DNA of 40,475 nt from Tannerellaceae bacterium (GCA_021203545.1 JAJQAZ010000028.1:1-40475); one strand, 5' to 3'. Numbered from the stretch's first letter, positions 1 to 9,156 are shown. The notes: generated by a model not told the origin, from the letters alone. Translations and numbers: made by a program.

Positions 1-2
1 GT

Positions 3-1208
3 TTAGGGGTTGGGGGGGTTAGGCTGATTCGCCTTCCTATACTGTTTGGGAGTCATTCCAAACTTATTCGAAAACACTTTGAAAAAATTACCCCGGTTTA
101 CATATCCTGTTTTATAAAGGATCTCATCAATGGAATAGTTGGTGGTGATCAATAACTTTTCTGCTGTTTTTAATCTATACTCTTTGATGATATCACTTGG
201 AGTCTGTTCAGTAACGGTTTTAATCCGGCGGTATAACTGGCGGGTACTGATACCCAGTGTGGAACTGATCAGTTCCACATTCAACTGCGGATCATTAATA
301 TTTTCTTCAATAATACGAATCATTTTATCGTAGGTAGCTTTGTCTTCCTTATGAACTAACTGTCCGTTTGTTAACTCATACGAACTGACTGCCGAACCAT
401 AATACTCTTTCAGATTTTTCTTCTGGGTCAGGAAACGTCCTACGATCTTCTCCAGATACTCAACATTAAACGGTTTGGTGATATACACATCCGCTCCCGA
501 CTCTATTCCTCTGATCTGCTCTTCCGCATCAATCTTGGCCGACAACAGAATCACAGGAATATGGCTCAACAAACGATTTTCTTTAATGTACCGGGTCAGG
601 GATATTCCATCTACTCCCGGCATCATAATATCCGAGATCACCAGATCCGGTTGCCTGATCTTCATAAGTTCTTCCACTTCTGTCGAATCCTGAACCGGCA
701 TTACGTTGTATTTATCCACAAATATTTCAGTAATAAACCACAACATAGACGGGTCATCGTCCACAATCATCAACGTAGGTTTAGCCTGGTCGAACTCCTG
801 GTCCTGCGACTCAAATGTCACCGGTTCTTCCTGTATTACCGGAATAGTATCCGTTGCAATAATCGGCATCTGTTCCTCGTTCTGTTGCAAAGGAGGCAAT
901 AAAACACGGAAAACAGTCCATTCATTGGGTTCGCTCTCTACTTCGATCGTACCTTCCAGCAAACTGACCATACTATGGCAGATAGCAAGGCCCAGACCGT
1001 TGCGTGATGATAGCCCTTTCTTACTTTCCACTTCAAATGTATCCAGAATCTTATACCGGTCAAAAATATCCGTCAGCCTGTCTGCCGGAATCCCTTTACC
1101 GGTATTGGATATCTCAATACAAAGCGCTTCTTTCTTTTCAAAAAGATCTACCCGGATAGTTCCTGTGTCCGGCGCATATTTAAAAGCATTCGAAATCAGA
1201 TTCGTCAC
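3..1208 (-). CDS. HTCS fragment 4: kinase ATPase, receiver and AraC-type DNA-binding domains
   Basis: The first 105 residues hold the HATPase_c motifs: N-box NLISNAFKYAP and G-box NGLGLAICHSMV. A receiver domain follows at about 143-260, with the acidic pair VDDD, phosphoacceptor motif DLVISDIMMPG and a conserved Lys in YITKPF. The C-terminal 100 residues are an AraC-family helix-turn-helix (LGISTRQLYRRIK and ILYKTGYVNRGNFFKVFSNKFGMTPKQYR). The end is natural (TAA at 3-5). Without the upstream kinase helices this fragment could not be phosphorylated normally. Confidence 0.85.
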   Translation of the reverse strand: MTNLISNAFKYAPDTGTIRVDLFEKKEALCIEISNTGKGIPADRLTDIFDRYKILDTFEVESKKGLSSRNGLGLAICHSMVSLLEGTIEVESEPNEWTVFRVLLPPLQQNEEQMPIIATDTIPVIQEEPVTFESQDQEFDQAKPTLMIVDDDPSMLWFITEIFVDKYNVMPVQDSTEVEELMKIRQPDLVISDIMMPGVDGISLTRYIKENRLLSHIPVILLSAKIDAEEQIRGIESGADVYITKPFNVEYLEKIVGRFLTQKKNLKEYYGSAVSSYELTNGQLVHKEDKATYDKMIRIIEENINDPQLNVELISSTLGISTRQLYRRIKTVTEQTPSDIIKEYRLKTAEKLLITTNYSIDEILYKTGYVNRGNFFKVFSNKFGMTPKQYRKANQPNPPNP

Positions 1209-1238
1209 AATTTTATTGAGGCATCCGGAATCGGAGTT

Positions 1239-1439
1239 CTAATGGATGCCTTCCGGAATCCGTATTTCATACCGGATTCCTCTCGTCTCTGCCAATTCCG
1301 TAAAGGAATTGGATATATTAGTGATTATATCAGAAACCTGCAGGTTTCTGATATTCGGTAACATGTTACCGGTTTCCAAACGCCGGAACTCGATGAGTTC
1401 CTGAATCAGTTCATTTAATTTTTCAACATTTTGCCTCAC
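1239..1439 (-). CDS. HTCS fragment 3: histidine kinase dimerization helices
   Basis: This short open frame (GTG start) encodes the second helix of the kinase dimerization domain (LNELIQELIEFRRLETGNM) and the strand leading into the ATPase domain (IRYEIRIPEGIH). The same frame is open further upstream through the H-box (ITHEICTPLTL, around 1490-1545), so the listed start is not a true start. It ends at TAG (1239-1241) and the following frame continues as NSDSGCLNKIVTNLISNAFKYAP without shift, so one base change separates it from fragment 4. Confidence 0.7.
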   Translation of the reverse strand: MRQNVEKLNELIQELIEFRRLETGNMLPNIRNLQVSDIITNISNSFTELAETRGIRYEIRIPEGIH

Positions 1440-1510
1440 TAACGTGGCATATTTAAGAATGTATTCATCTGAACCGGTATAAGAGATGATCCGCTCACAC
1501 GGGCCATATA

Positions 1511-2086
1511 TTAAGGTAAGAGGGGTACAGATTTCATGCGTGATGTTGGTGAAAAGCGCAACTTTGATTCGTACACCTCTTCTTTTTGCTGGCGGGTCAG
1601 TTTTTCAATCATGGTACTCTTCTTCATTTCGTACCACCGGCGCGTCAGGTGGGCTACCCCTATCATTAACAACACAAACAGGCCGCAATAAATAAAATAA
1701 GCCGTCCGGGTCTGATACCAGGGTGGCAGTATCGTGATCATCAACGATTGTGCTTCACTTTGCTTACCTGTAATATTGTTTCTGTACATGACTGATAGCG
1801 TATAGTTGCTGGGAGAAATATTTGTAAATGCATCCGATCCCGACTTTCCATTCTCAATCCAGTTACCACTTAATTCATCCAGCTTATAAAACCAGCTATA
1901 ATCGTTCCCGTTAATATAATCAATCGCTGTAAAAGAGACAGAAAAGAAATTCTGGCTGTAATTCAGTTCCAGCTTTTTCCCTCTCTTTTTCTTATTCAAA
2001 AAAATCATGGATGTTATATTCACGCCCGAAAATAGAGAGATTAGTAAAATGGATATCCGGCATATAAATAGCCTGCGAATAATCAT
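1511..2086 (-). CDS. HTCS fragment 2: rest of Y_Y_Y domain, membrane helix, signalling linker
   Basis: Only the part after about 2004 is homologous; the first 27 or so residues are a false extension overlapping fragment 1. From LNKKKRGKKLELNYSQNF it continues the Y_Y_Y domain (NDYSWFYKLDELSGNWIE). It then has one transmembrane helix (TAYFIYCGLFVLLMIGVAHL) and a charged helical linker ending in QQKEEVYESKLRF. There the frame is lost because a T is missing from the run at 1552-1555. Adding it gives FFTNITHEICTPLTLIYGP, the kinase H-box. Relatives normally have THEIRTPL or THELRTPL, so the Cys in this copy is unusual. Confidence 0.75.
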   Translation of the reverse strand: MIIRRLFICRISILLISLFSGVNITSMIFLNKKKRGKKLELNYSQNFFSVSFTAIDYINGNDYSWFYKLDELSGNWIENGKSGSDAFTNISPSNYTLSVMYRNNITGKQSEAQSLMITILPPWYQTRTAYFIYCGLFVLLMIGVAHLTRRWYEMKKSTMIEKLTRQQKEEVYESKLRFSPTSRMKSVPLLP

Positions 2087-4046
2087 TCCCCTGAATGGTC
2101 AGAAAACCATTGATACCCCCAAACAGGATGAGACCTGTTTGCTCATCCTTGTAAAAAGCACCGTCGCTAAACTCGGTCACAGCCCTGTCATGATGTTCTT
2201 TAAAAGTCTGAAATGTTTGTTGAGCCGTATTGAAACGGATAATTCCCTGGTTGGTACTCAACCAGATGTTTTCTTCATCTTCAGCCAATATAGAGTGAAC
2301 TGTATTATTGGGAAATCCCTGTGCTTCATTAAAGATACTTTTCTGTCCCTCATGCAGACACACCAAACCAAAACTGGTTCCAAACCAATATCCGTTCTCA
2401 TTCTTCATAATAGAGAAAACATCGTTCACGGTCTGGTTGTCATTATCGTCAAACGTATAGATAGTGTAATCCTCTGTTTGGGTATTAAAACGAAAAGCGC
2501 CGAATCCCCGGTTTCCAAACCATATAATAGAATCGTTCTCCACAAAAGAGCTAAAAAAGTAGTTGGAAGATTTAGCCCCTCCATCTATCGTAAAATGTTT
2601 TGTTTCTTTTATTCCCGGTGAGACCTGACTGCCCGATAAAACAACTTTTACAATTCCTTCGCCCACGGTAGCCACCCAAAGTGTCGTATCATTCACTTCA
2701 CAAATAGAATGTACATAACGTACCGGACGGTTTTCGTCAGACGAAAGCAACTCTTTTAACTCGCCTGTGGAATACGAATAGTAATTAATACCCTCTTCCG
2801 TTCCTACCCACAAAAGGGGTCGTTTACTTTCCGTAAAAGTATACACCGAATTATCAAACAGGCGGGAATTACCCGTATGAAGATGTACCACATCTTTATT
2901 CTCTATAGTTACATCCGGTTCATAATTCCTGATCTTTACAATTCCATCCCCTTTGGTTCCGATCCACAGGTCATTATGCGAATCCAGAAAAAGAGCGCGC
3001 ACCGGGTTATTAACCGGGTACGGCAGGTTACTCAACGCATGCGAACGGAGAGAAAAAGAGTCAATGTAATACATAAAAACACCCTGGCCGTCTGTTCCTA
3101 CCCATATCACATCCTGGTTCCGGTCTTTTACCAGGCAGAATATTCCCGAACGGATGTCAATTTCTGATATCTCATAAGATGATTTACGGCTTTTATTCTC
3201 TTTCAACCAGATCAGTCCGCTGGATTTAAATCCGATATAATAATCACTGTGATGAGAGATGATAGAAGAAATTTCACCCTTCTGCTGTATTTGCGAAGAA
3301 AGGTTACGGATATAGGTTGTTTTCATCTGGCCGGGCTCAAACCGGAAAAGATCAGACTTGTGGTCTACAAAGTAGATATCCCGGTTTTCATGAAATGTAT
3401 AAAGAAATCCTTCCGGATGATGATACAAATGGTTCCGGATAAATTGCATATACTTACCATTCCGTTCTATCTGGTAAGTTACACAATTTTTGTCCCGGGT
3501 AAATACCCACAGTATATTATGGCGGTCAATTACAATATCCAGAATATTTTCAAAAGAGATATCATCCAGTTGGGCTTTATGAAACACATACGTATCATAA
3601 TCAAAGTAACTGATCCGGTTATCTTCATTTATAATGTATATATCTTTTTCGTCGCTTACAGCAAAATAGCTTTTATTACTAAACTCTTTATAGGTTCGTA
3701 TCCGCTTCGTCTTTTTATCAAACAGATCCAGGCTATAATTGGTCTGTACCCATAGCAACCCGTCTTCTCCTTCCACAATACTTTCAATCATGTTGCCGGA
3801 TAACCTACTTTGTCCGTCTGTAGGTTTATAAATATCTATATGTAACCCATCAAAACGGTTCAATCCGTCGCACGAACCGAACCACATAAACCCGTCACGA
3901 TCCTGGCAAACAGATTGCACAGCACTATTTGACAAACCGTTACGGCTCGAGAATTGCCGTAAACTATATCCCCGGGCAACAGGTACATTGGTTAAAAAAC
4001 AAACAATTATTATACAAAATAACGTATAAATTCTTTTGTTCTTCAT
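1992..4046 (-). CDS. HTCS fragment 1: periplasmic sensor (Reg_prop repeats, start of Y_Y_Y)
   Basis: This 684-residue piece starts with a cleavable signal peptide (hydrophobic TLFCIIIVCFLTNVPVA, residues 8-24). Repeated propeller motifs of the type GLSNSAVQSVCQDRDGFMWFG follow, for example DVIWVGTDGQGVFMY, DLWIGTKGDGIVKI, LLWVGTEEGINYY and IWLSTNQGIIRFN. Such repeats form the two seven-bladed propellers of HTCS sensors, which bind an oligosaccharide between them. The end, PDIHFTNLSIFGREYNIHDF, is the first part of the Y_Y_Y domain. The frame then runs into TAA just after the T run at 1998-2004, and homology continues in another frame in the next piece. Confidence 0.85.
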   Translation of the reverse strand: MKNKRIYTLFCIIIVCFLTNVPVARGYSLRQFSSRNGLSNSAVQSVCQDRDGFMWFGSCDGLNRFDGLHIDIYKPTDGQSRLSGNMIESIVEGEDGLLWVQTNYSLDLFDKKTKRIRTYKEFSNKSYFAVSDEKDIYIINEDNRISYFDYDTYVFHKAQLDDISFENILDIVIDRHNILWVFTRDKNCVTYQIERNGKYMQFIRNHLYHHPEGFLYTFHENRDIYFVDHKSDLFRFEPGQMKTTYIRNLSSQIQQKGEISSIISHHSDYYIGFKSSGLIWLKENKSRKSSYEISEIDIRSGIFCLVKDRNQDVIWVGTDGQGVFMYYIDSFSLRSHALSNLPYPVNNPVRALFLDSHNDLWIGTKGDGIVKIRNYEPDVTIENKDVVHLHTGNSRLFDNSVYTFTESKRPLLWVGTEEGINYYSYSTGELKELLSSDENRPVRYVHSICEVNDTTLWVATVGEGIVKVVLSGSQVSPGIKETKHFTIDGGAKSSNYFFSSFVENDSIIWFGNRGFGAFRFNTQTEDYTIYTFDDNDNQTVNDVFSIMKNENGYWFGTSFGLVCLHEGQKSIFNEAQGFPNNTVHSILAEDEENIWLSTNQGIIRFNTAQQTFQTFKEHHDRAVTEFSDGAFYKDEQTGLILFGGINGFLTIQGNDYSQAIYMPDIHFTNLSIFGREYNIHDFFE

Positions 4047-4107
4047 AAAGGTATTTTTAAGTAGTCGTATTATTCAATATAGGTTTTATTGTTAAAACCA
4101 GGTCATG

Positions 4108-4115
4108 CAAAAGTA
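4108..4115 (-). promoter_or_regulatory. Candidate -7 element for the HTCS gene
   Basis: On the minus strand this reads TACTTTTG, matching the Bacteroidetes consensus TAnnTTTG, about 60 bases before the HTCS start. No clear -33 TTTG is visible at the usual distance, so support is partial. Confidence 0.4.
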
Positions 4116-4285
4116 CGTTTTTTGTACCTGTAAAAACTATACTTATCCGTTAATTCTTTACCTGCAAAATTCTCATCAGATCATAAAAGTACGGTTTTTT
4201 GACAAATTAGAACGAATCCGTGACATCGTCTTATTTTCAGACTTCCCTGTCTCATTTTCGTACCAAACAGTATACGCTTCCGGTT

Positions 4286-4293
4286 TAGATTTG
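4286..4293 (+). promoter_or_regulatory. Candidate -7 element for the GH125-susCDE-GH76 operon
   Basis: TAGATTTG matches the Bacteroidetes TAnnTTTG consensus and lies about 60 bases before the GH125 start. No strong -33 TTTG is present, which is common for promoters needing an activator such as an HTCS. Confidence 0.45.
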
Positions 4294-4351
4294 CGCTATC
4301 CAAATACCGGATACACAATATGCATGAATCTAATTAATTTGTAAATATAAT

Positions 4352-5815
4352 ATGAAAAAACGAAAATTATTAACATTTGCCTTATTACTAACAACACTTT
4401 CAGGTGGAAAAAATGTATACGCTACCAACTTTTATCTACCGTCTGATAATACACAGGTAGAATTATCTCTCACGAATAAGTATAAATGCCAACGTCCTGC
4501 ACCCGAAAAGAGGTTATTCACCTCACCGGTTGTAGAAGAAGAAATTGTCCGGGTAAAAAGTTTGCTTACAAATGAAAAACTGGCCTGGATGTTTGGAAAT
4601 TGTTTCCCAAACACGTTGGAAACAACTGTTCATTACCGTACAACCAATGGAAAACCGGATACATTTGTTTATACAGGTGATATTCATGCCATGTGGCTGC
4701 GCGATTCCGGTGCACAGGTTTGGCCGTATGTACAATTAGCCAACCGCGACCCGGAACTGCAACGAATGCTGGCCGGTGTTATCAACCGCCAGTTTATCTG
4801 CATCACGATTGATCCGTATGCAAATGCATTCAACGACGGCCCCGTAGGAGGTGAATGGATGACAGATTATACGGACATGATCCCCGAACTACACGAACGG
4901 AAATGGGAAATCGATTCGCTCTGTTACCCTATACGCCTGGCGTACCACTACTGGAAAACTACCGGCGACACGAGCGTTTTCGAAGAGGAATGGTTGCAGG
5001 CTATCGAACTGGTTTTAAAAACCTTCAAAGAACAACAAAGAAAAGACGGAGTAGGCCCTTACCGGTTCCAGCGTACAACACCCCGCGCCCTGGATACATT
5101 AAATAACGACGGACTCGGAGCTCCGGTAAAACCTGTCGGACTGATTGTATCTTCTTTCCGTCCGTCGGACGATGCTACTACGTTACAGTTCCTTGTACCG
5201 TCCAATTTCTTTGCCGTTACCTCACTCCGTAAAGCAGCTGAAATCCTGACTACCGTAAACGGCAAAACAGACCTGGCAAAAGAATGTACCGAACTGGCAC
5301 AGGAAGTAGAAGATGCATTAAAAGAATACGCAGTCTATAATCACCCGGTTTATGGTCTTATCTATGCTTTCGAAGTAGACGGATTCGGCAATCACTTCTT
5401 AATGGACGATGCCAATGTTCCCAGTTTATTAGCCATGCCTTACCTGGGTGATGTAGATGTAAACGATCCTATTTACCAAAACACCCGTAAGTATGTGTGG
5501 AGCGAAGACAACCCTTACTTCTTCCGTGGTAAAGCCGGCGAAGGCATCGGTGGCCCACACATCGGATATGATATGGTATGGCCTATGAGTATTATGATGA
5601 AAGCCTTTACCAGTCAGAGCGACGAAGAAATAAAAGAGTGCATCCGGATGCTGGTCAACACAGATGCAGATACCGGCTTTATGCACGAATCGTTTCACAA
5701 AGATGACCCTACGAACTTTACCCGTGCCTGGTTTGCCTGGCAGAATACCCTTTTCGGAGAATTGATCCTTAAACTGGTAAACGAAGGTAAAGTGGACTTG
5801 TTGAACCAGCTTTAA
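4352..5815 (+). CDS. GH125 exo-alpha-1,6-mannosidase
   Basis: This 487-residue protein belongs to glycoside hydrolase family 125 (formerly DUF1237), inverting enzymes that release mannose from the non-reducing end of alpha-1,6-linked mannans. Family motifs visible are TGDIHAMWLRDSG (108-120), GGEWMTDYTDMIPELHERKWEID (about 166-188, region of the catalytic acid), VSSFRPSDDAT (267-276) and GFMHESFHKDDP (442-453, probable catalytic Glu446). The N-terminus is a type I signal peptide (KKRKLLTFALLLTTLSGGKNVYA) with no lipobox, so the enzyme is probably periplasmic. It leads the operon, 168 bases before susC, and pairs functionally with the GH76 endo-mannanase at the operon end. Confidence 0.93.
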   Translation: MKKRKLLTFALLLTTLSGGKNVYATNFYLPSDNTQVELSLTNKYKCQRPAPEKRLFTSPVVEEEIVRVKSLLTNEKLAWMFGNCFPNTLETTVHYRTTNGKPDTFVYTGDIHAMWLRDSGAQVWPYVQLANRDPELQRMLAGVINRQFICITIDPYANAFNDGPVGGEWMTDYTDMIPELHERKWEIDSLCYPIRLAYHYWKTTGDTSVFEEEWLQAIELVLKTFKEQQRKDGVGPYRFQRTTPRALDTLNNDGLGAPVKPVGLIVSSFRPSDDATTLQFLVPSNFFAVTSLRKAAEILTTVNGKTDLAKECTELAQEVEDALKEYAVYNHPVYGLIYAFEVDGFGNHFLMDDANVPSLLAMPYLGDVDVNDPIYQNTRKYVWSEDNPYFFRGKAGEGIGGPHIGYDMVWPMSIMMKAFTSQSDEEIKECIRMLVNTDADTGFMHESFHKDDPTNFTRAWFAWQNTLFGELILKLVNEGKVDLLNQL

Positions 5816-5983
5816 CCAGCTGATATCCTGACTTTTTAGACCAAAAAATATTGTTAATTCTTAAATTAAATCCTATGATGGCAAACAGTAGCTAACAGTT
5901 TATGTTTCGTAGTGCCGGGCATTCCGCTCCGGCACAGCACAATCCGAGATTAACACCTTATTATTAATTAGTTATTACAAACT
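5816..5983 (+). other. GH125-susC spacer with a 7-bp hairpin
   Basis: A GC-rich hairpin stands out in this AT-rich spacer: GTGCCGG at 5912-5918 pairs with CCGGCAC at 5929-5935. No T tract follows, so it is not a standard terminator. It could stabilise or separate the susC message from that of GH125, or mark a small RNA. No gene is seen here. Confidence 0.4.
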
Positions 5984-8900
5984 ATGACAAAAAAAATTAT
6001 TATGAAAATGTTTTGTCTGAAAGCAGGCACCAAATGGTTGCACAGATGCCTTATGCTGGCAGCTTTTTCCGGCCTGCTCCTCAACACTGCCCGGACAGAA
6101 TCGGTTGAAGAGTCTGCTATAGCGGCTCTCCAAATGCAAAAAGATGTCACCGGTGTAGTATTAGATGAGTTCGGCGACCCGGTCATCGGTGCATCCGTAT
6201 CCGTAGCAGGTACAACGAACGGAACAATTACCGACGTTGACGGTCGTTTCACCTTACAAGGTGTACCCGACAATGCAACCCTAAACGTATCCTACCTGGG
6301 ATACCAAACCGTAACATTACGTGTAGACGGCAGAACCAACTACACCGTAACGTTAAAAGAAGATTCTCAATTAATTGACGAAGTAATTGTTATCGGGTAT
6401 GGTACTACAACTAAAAAGAGCGTAGTAGGCGCTGTAGACCAGATCGGTTCCAAAGTAATCAAAGACCGTCCGGTAGGAAATGTTACCCAGGCATTGCAGG
6501 GAGCATCTGCCAACCTGATCATTCAGCAACGTAGTTCGGATCCTACCGATAACAAGCTGAATATCAACATTCGTGGTATCAGTACCATGAACGATAACTC
6601 CCCACTGATCGTTATTGACGGTATGACATCTGACTCCGGCAGTTTGAATCGTTTGAATCCAAATGATATTGAAACTGTAACCGTATTGAAAGATGCAGGT
6701 AGTTCTGCTATTTATGGTTCGCGTGCTGCAAATGGGGTAATTCTTGTTACAACGAAAAAGGGACGGGTTGATATGAAACCTGTAGTTTCTTTCAATGCTT
6801 CCGTAGGTTCACAGAATCCGAATATCCTATTGAAACCGCTACCTGCTTATCAGAATGCGTTGCTCCGTAATGATTCAAAAGTGAATGCCGGTCTTGCAGC
6901 GGAGTTTACTCCGGAGCAAATCAGGGAATTTGCCAATACTCCGGATGCTGAATGGGGATTGAAAACGATTTCCAGAAATGCTTTACAACAAAATTATAAT
7001 GTAAGCGTACAGGGTGGGTCTAAAAGTACGACATACATGATTTCGTTTGGTTATTACGACCAGGAAAGCAACTGGGTAGGACAGGATTTCGGAACAGAAC
7101 GGTATAACTTCCGGAGTAACCTGATTACTGACATAGGTCGCCTGAAATTAACGACGATTATGGCTTATAACAGAGTAAACTCTACCACAACTCCCTTCTT
7201 CCATATCGCCGATGCTATGCGTACGGCTACTTATCCTGAATATAATTTATATCCTGATGAAGATGGAAAATATTATAATAACACAACGCACGCGGAAGGT
7301 AACCTACTTGCCACATTGACCCATGGAGGCAATACTAAAAACGATAATGACCATTTTCAGGGTATTGTAAACGGTGAGTTTGATATATGGAATGGGCTAA
7401 AAGCAAAAGCGTTATTTGGGTATGAACTCCGTCAGGAGCATCGTTTAATCAGAAACAGATATTATCCGGTTTATAGCTTTACCAATCCCGATCAAATTGT
7501 AAATGCGGGAAGCAGTAATGGCTTCCATGTTGAAGATTATAATGGAAAAATAACAACACTTAATACACAATTTCTATTAGATTATAACCGTACTTTCAAC
7601 GGAATACATACTGTATCGGCTATGGCCGGCTATACGCAGGAAATGATCCGTGAAGGACGAAACGAAATTAAAAGAAAATACGTAGGATCAGAATTGTATG
7701 AGGATACAGATGATACCGACTATGACACAGGAAGTTATAATTCACCTGACCATACTACCGAACGTGCCATTTATTCGTGGTTAGGCCGTATCCACTATTC
7801 GTATATGGATAAATATTATGCGGAAGTAAGTGCCCGTTACGACGGTTCTTCCAAATTCGCTTCTGAAAACCGTTGGGGTTTCTTCCCGTCTCTTTCCTTA
7901 GGCTGGCGGATATCAGAAGAAGATTTCATGGTTAATTATAAAGAAAAATTCGGAGACATAAAGATCCGGGGGTCTTATGGTGTGTTAGGTAATCAGAATG
8001 TGGATGATTATCAATATTTCACTACTTACGAAACTTACTCAAATGGATATGCTTTTAATGATAATGCGGTTACTACTGCCGGCTATACATTCGGTAACAG
8101 AAGTTTGAAATGGGAAACTACCACTACGTTTGATATTGGGGTCGACATGGCTTTCCTGAATAACTCTTTACAGGTAAGCGCCGACTATTTTAATAAATAT
8201 ACAAAAGATATATTATTAACCCCTCAAACTCCTTCTACTCTTGGTGGTGCAGTACCCAAAGCCAATATGGGAGAAATGCGGAACCAGGGATGGGAAGTTA
8301 CTATCAACTACAATTTGAGACATGGTGATTTTGAACATTCATTTGGGTTTAATATCGGAGATTCCTTTAATAAAGTGGTAAAATTCGGAGATGAGTCTAT
8401 ACAGGATGTTGGAGATGAAATCAAACGAATTATTCGTGAAGGTCTGCCATTTAATAGTTATTACGGATACAAGACCGATGGCTTTTATCAGAACTGGGAC
8501 GAAATACAGCAAGCTCCAATAACCGGTATTGATTTGCAACCGGGAGATGTACGGTACGTAGACCGCAATGGAGATGGTATTATCAATGAAGCCGACCGGT
8601 TTGTTTTAGGCAATGCTTTTCCACGTTATACATTTGGTTTTAATTATATGTTTAATTGGAAAGGAATTGACTTTAATATGTTATGGCAGGGAGTGGGTAA
8701 ACGTACAATGGGGCTACGGGGCGAAATGATCGAACCATTTCACGGTAGTTATTATGTAGTAATGTTTGAGCATCAATTAGATTATTGGACACCCGACAAT
8801 CCAAATGCCAGATATCCACGTCTGATCAATTCGCAATCGCCTTCTTATAGCTATAATTATGGTAAAGGTTCGGATCTAAATATGCAAAATGCAGCTTACT

Positions 8901-9142
8901 TACGTCTGAAAAATCTTCAAATAGGCTATACAATACCTAAAAATATTTCCAGAAAAGTTGGTTCTAACAAAATTCGTGTATATGCAACCGGACAGGATTT
9001 ATGGACTATTTCGAAATTAAAATTTATGGATGTGGAACATAATGAATTTGGAGGTAATATGAATGTAGACGGTTATGGAAATAGTGGACGTAACTATCCG
9101 ACAACCAGATATTATGGTGGTGGTATTGAAATTGAATTTTAA
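5984..9142 (+). CDS. SusC/RagA-type TonB-dependent outer membrane transporter
   Basis: At 1052 residues this is full length for a SusC protein, which imports oligosaccharides across the outer membrane using TonB energy. Order: signal peptide (hydrophobic part CLMLAAFSGLLL); a carboxypeptidase-regulatory-like domain at about 53-130 (VTGVVLDEFGDPVIGASV, TDVDGRFTL, YLGYQT); a plug at about 135-260 (LNINIRGISTM, PLIVIDGM, ETVTVLKDAGSSAIYGSRAA, GVILVTTKKG); and a beta-barrel ending in the aromatic GGGIEIEF. A second ATG six codons in (6002) is an alternative start. It lies 14 bases before susD, the usual pairing. The mannan substrate is inferred from the flanking GH125 and GH76. Confidence 0.95.
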   Translation: MTKKIIMKMFCLKAGTKWLHRCLMLAAFSGLLLNTARTESVEESAIAALQMQKDVTGVVLDEFGDPVIGASVSVAGTTNGTITDVDGRFTLQGVPDNATLNVSYLGYQTVTLRVDGRTNYTVTLKEDSQLIDEVIVIGYGTTTKKSVVGAVDQIGSKVIKDRPVGNVTQALQGASANLIIQQRSSDPTDNKLNINIRGISTMNDNSPLIVIDGMTSDSGSLNRLNPNDIETVTVLKDAGSSAIYGSRAANGVILVTTKKGRVDMKPVVSFNASVGSQNPNILLKPLPAYQNALLRNDSKVNAGLAAEFTPEQIREFANTPDAEWGLKTISRNALQQNYNVSVQGGSKSTTYMISFGYYDQESNWVGQDFGTERYNFRSNLITDIGRLKLTTIMAYNRVNSTTTPFFHIADAMRTATYPEYNLYPDEDGKYYNNTTHAEGNLLATLTHGGNTKNDNDHFQGIVNGEFDIWNGLKAKALFGYELRQEHRLIRNRYYPVYSFTNPDQIVNAGSSNGFHVEDYNGKITTLNTQFLLDYNRTFNGIHTVSAMAGYTQEMIREGRNEIKRKYVGSELYEDTDDTDYDTGSYNSPDHTTERAIYSWLGRIHYSYMDKYYAEVSARYDGSSKFASENRWGFFPSLSLGWRISEEDFMVNYKEKFGDIKIRGSYGVLGNQNVDDYQYFTTYETYSNGYAFNDNAVTTAGYTFGNRSLKWETTTTFDIGVDMAFLNNSLQVSADYFNKYTKDILLTPQTPSTLGGAVPKANMGEMRNQGWEVTINYNLRHGDFEHSFGFNIGDSFNKVVKFGDESIQDVGDEIKRIIREGLPFNSYYGYKTDGFYQNWDEIQQAPITGIDLQPGDVRYVDRNGDGIINEADRFVLGNAFPRYTFGFNYMFNWKGIDFNMLWQGVGKRTMGLRGEMIEPFHGSYYVVMFEHQLDYWTPDNPNARYPRLINSQSPSYSYNYGKGSDLNMQNAAYLRLKNLQIGYTIPKNISRKVGSNKIRVYATGQDLWTISKLKFMDVEHNEFGGNMNVDGYGNSGRNYPTTRYYGGGIEIEF

Positions 9143-9156
9143 ATAATAAACAATCT

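Larger units (their letters stand above)
3..4046 (-). pseudogene. Hybrid two-component system regulator (HTCS), broken by three lesions
   Basis: Read as one gene this is 1348 codons, the normal size of a Bacteroidales HTCS. In order it has a signal peptide, periplasmic Reg_prop propeller repeats, a Y_Y_Y domain, a membrane segment, histidine kinase, receiver and AraC-type DNA-binding domain. Three lesions interrupt it. One extra T lies in the coding-strand run at 1998-2004 (7 T, 6 expected). One T is missing from the run at 1552-1555. An in-frame TAG at 1239-1241 sits between EGIH and NSDSGC, where relatives have Trp. The two indels cancel, so the last part returns to the first frame. Its position divergent from GH125-susCD-GH76 makes it the expected mannan sensor for that operon. 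Whether the lesions are real or sequencing errors cannot be told from the sequence; if real, mannan-responsive induction should be lost. Confidence 0.85.
4047..4351. promoter_or_regulatory. Divergent control region between the HTCS and the GH125-sus operon
   Basis: This 305-base gap has no convincing gene. It holds an outward promoter element on each side (4108-4115 minus, 4286-4293 plus) and two sets of direct repeats between them, as expected for a regulator that binds next to its own gene. The best direct repeat is AAAAGTACGTTTTTTG at 4109-4124 and AAAAGTACGGTTTTTTG at 4185-4201. A second pair is TACCTGTAAAA at 4125-4135 and TACCTGCAAAA at 4160-4170. Confidence 0.5.

Noticed and set aside
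1-25. G-rich stretch at the left edge as a possible repeat or quadruplex
   Set aside because: It encodes the Pro-rich last residues of the HTCS (NQPNPPNP) and is too short to call anything else.
706-1242. A 178-codon plus-strand open frame opposite the HTCS
   Set aside because: It is the complement of clearly conserved kinase and receiver coding and its translation has no recognisable features.
2007-2621. A 204-codon plus-strand open frame opposite the HTCS sensor
   Set aside because: Antisense shadow of the propeller repeats; no signal, domain or ribosome-binding site supports it.
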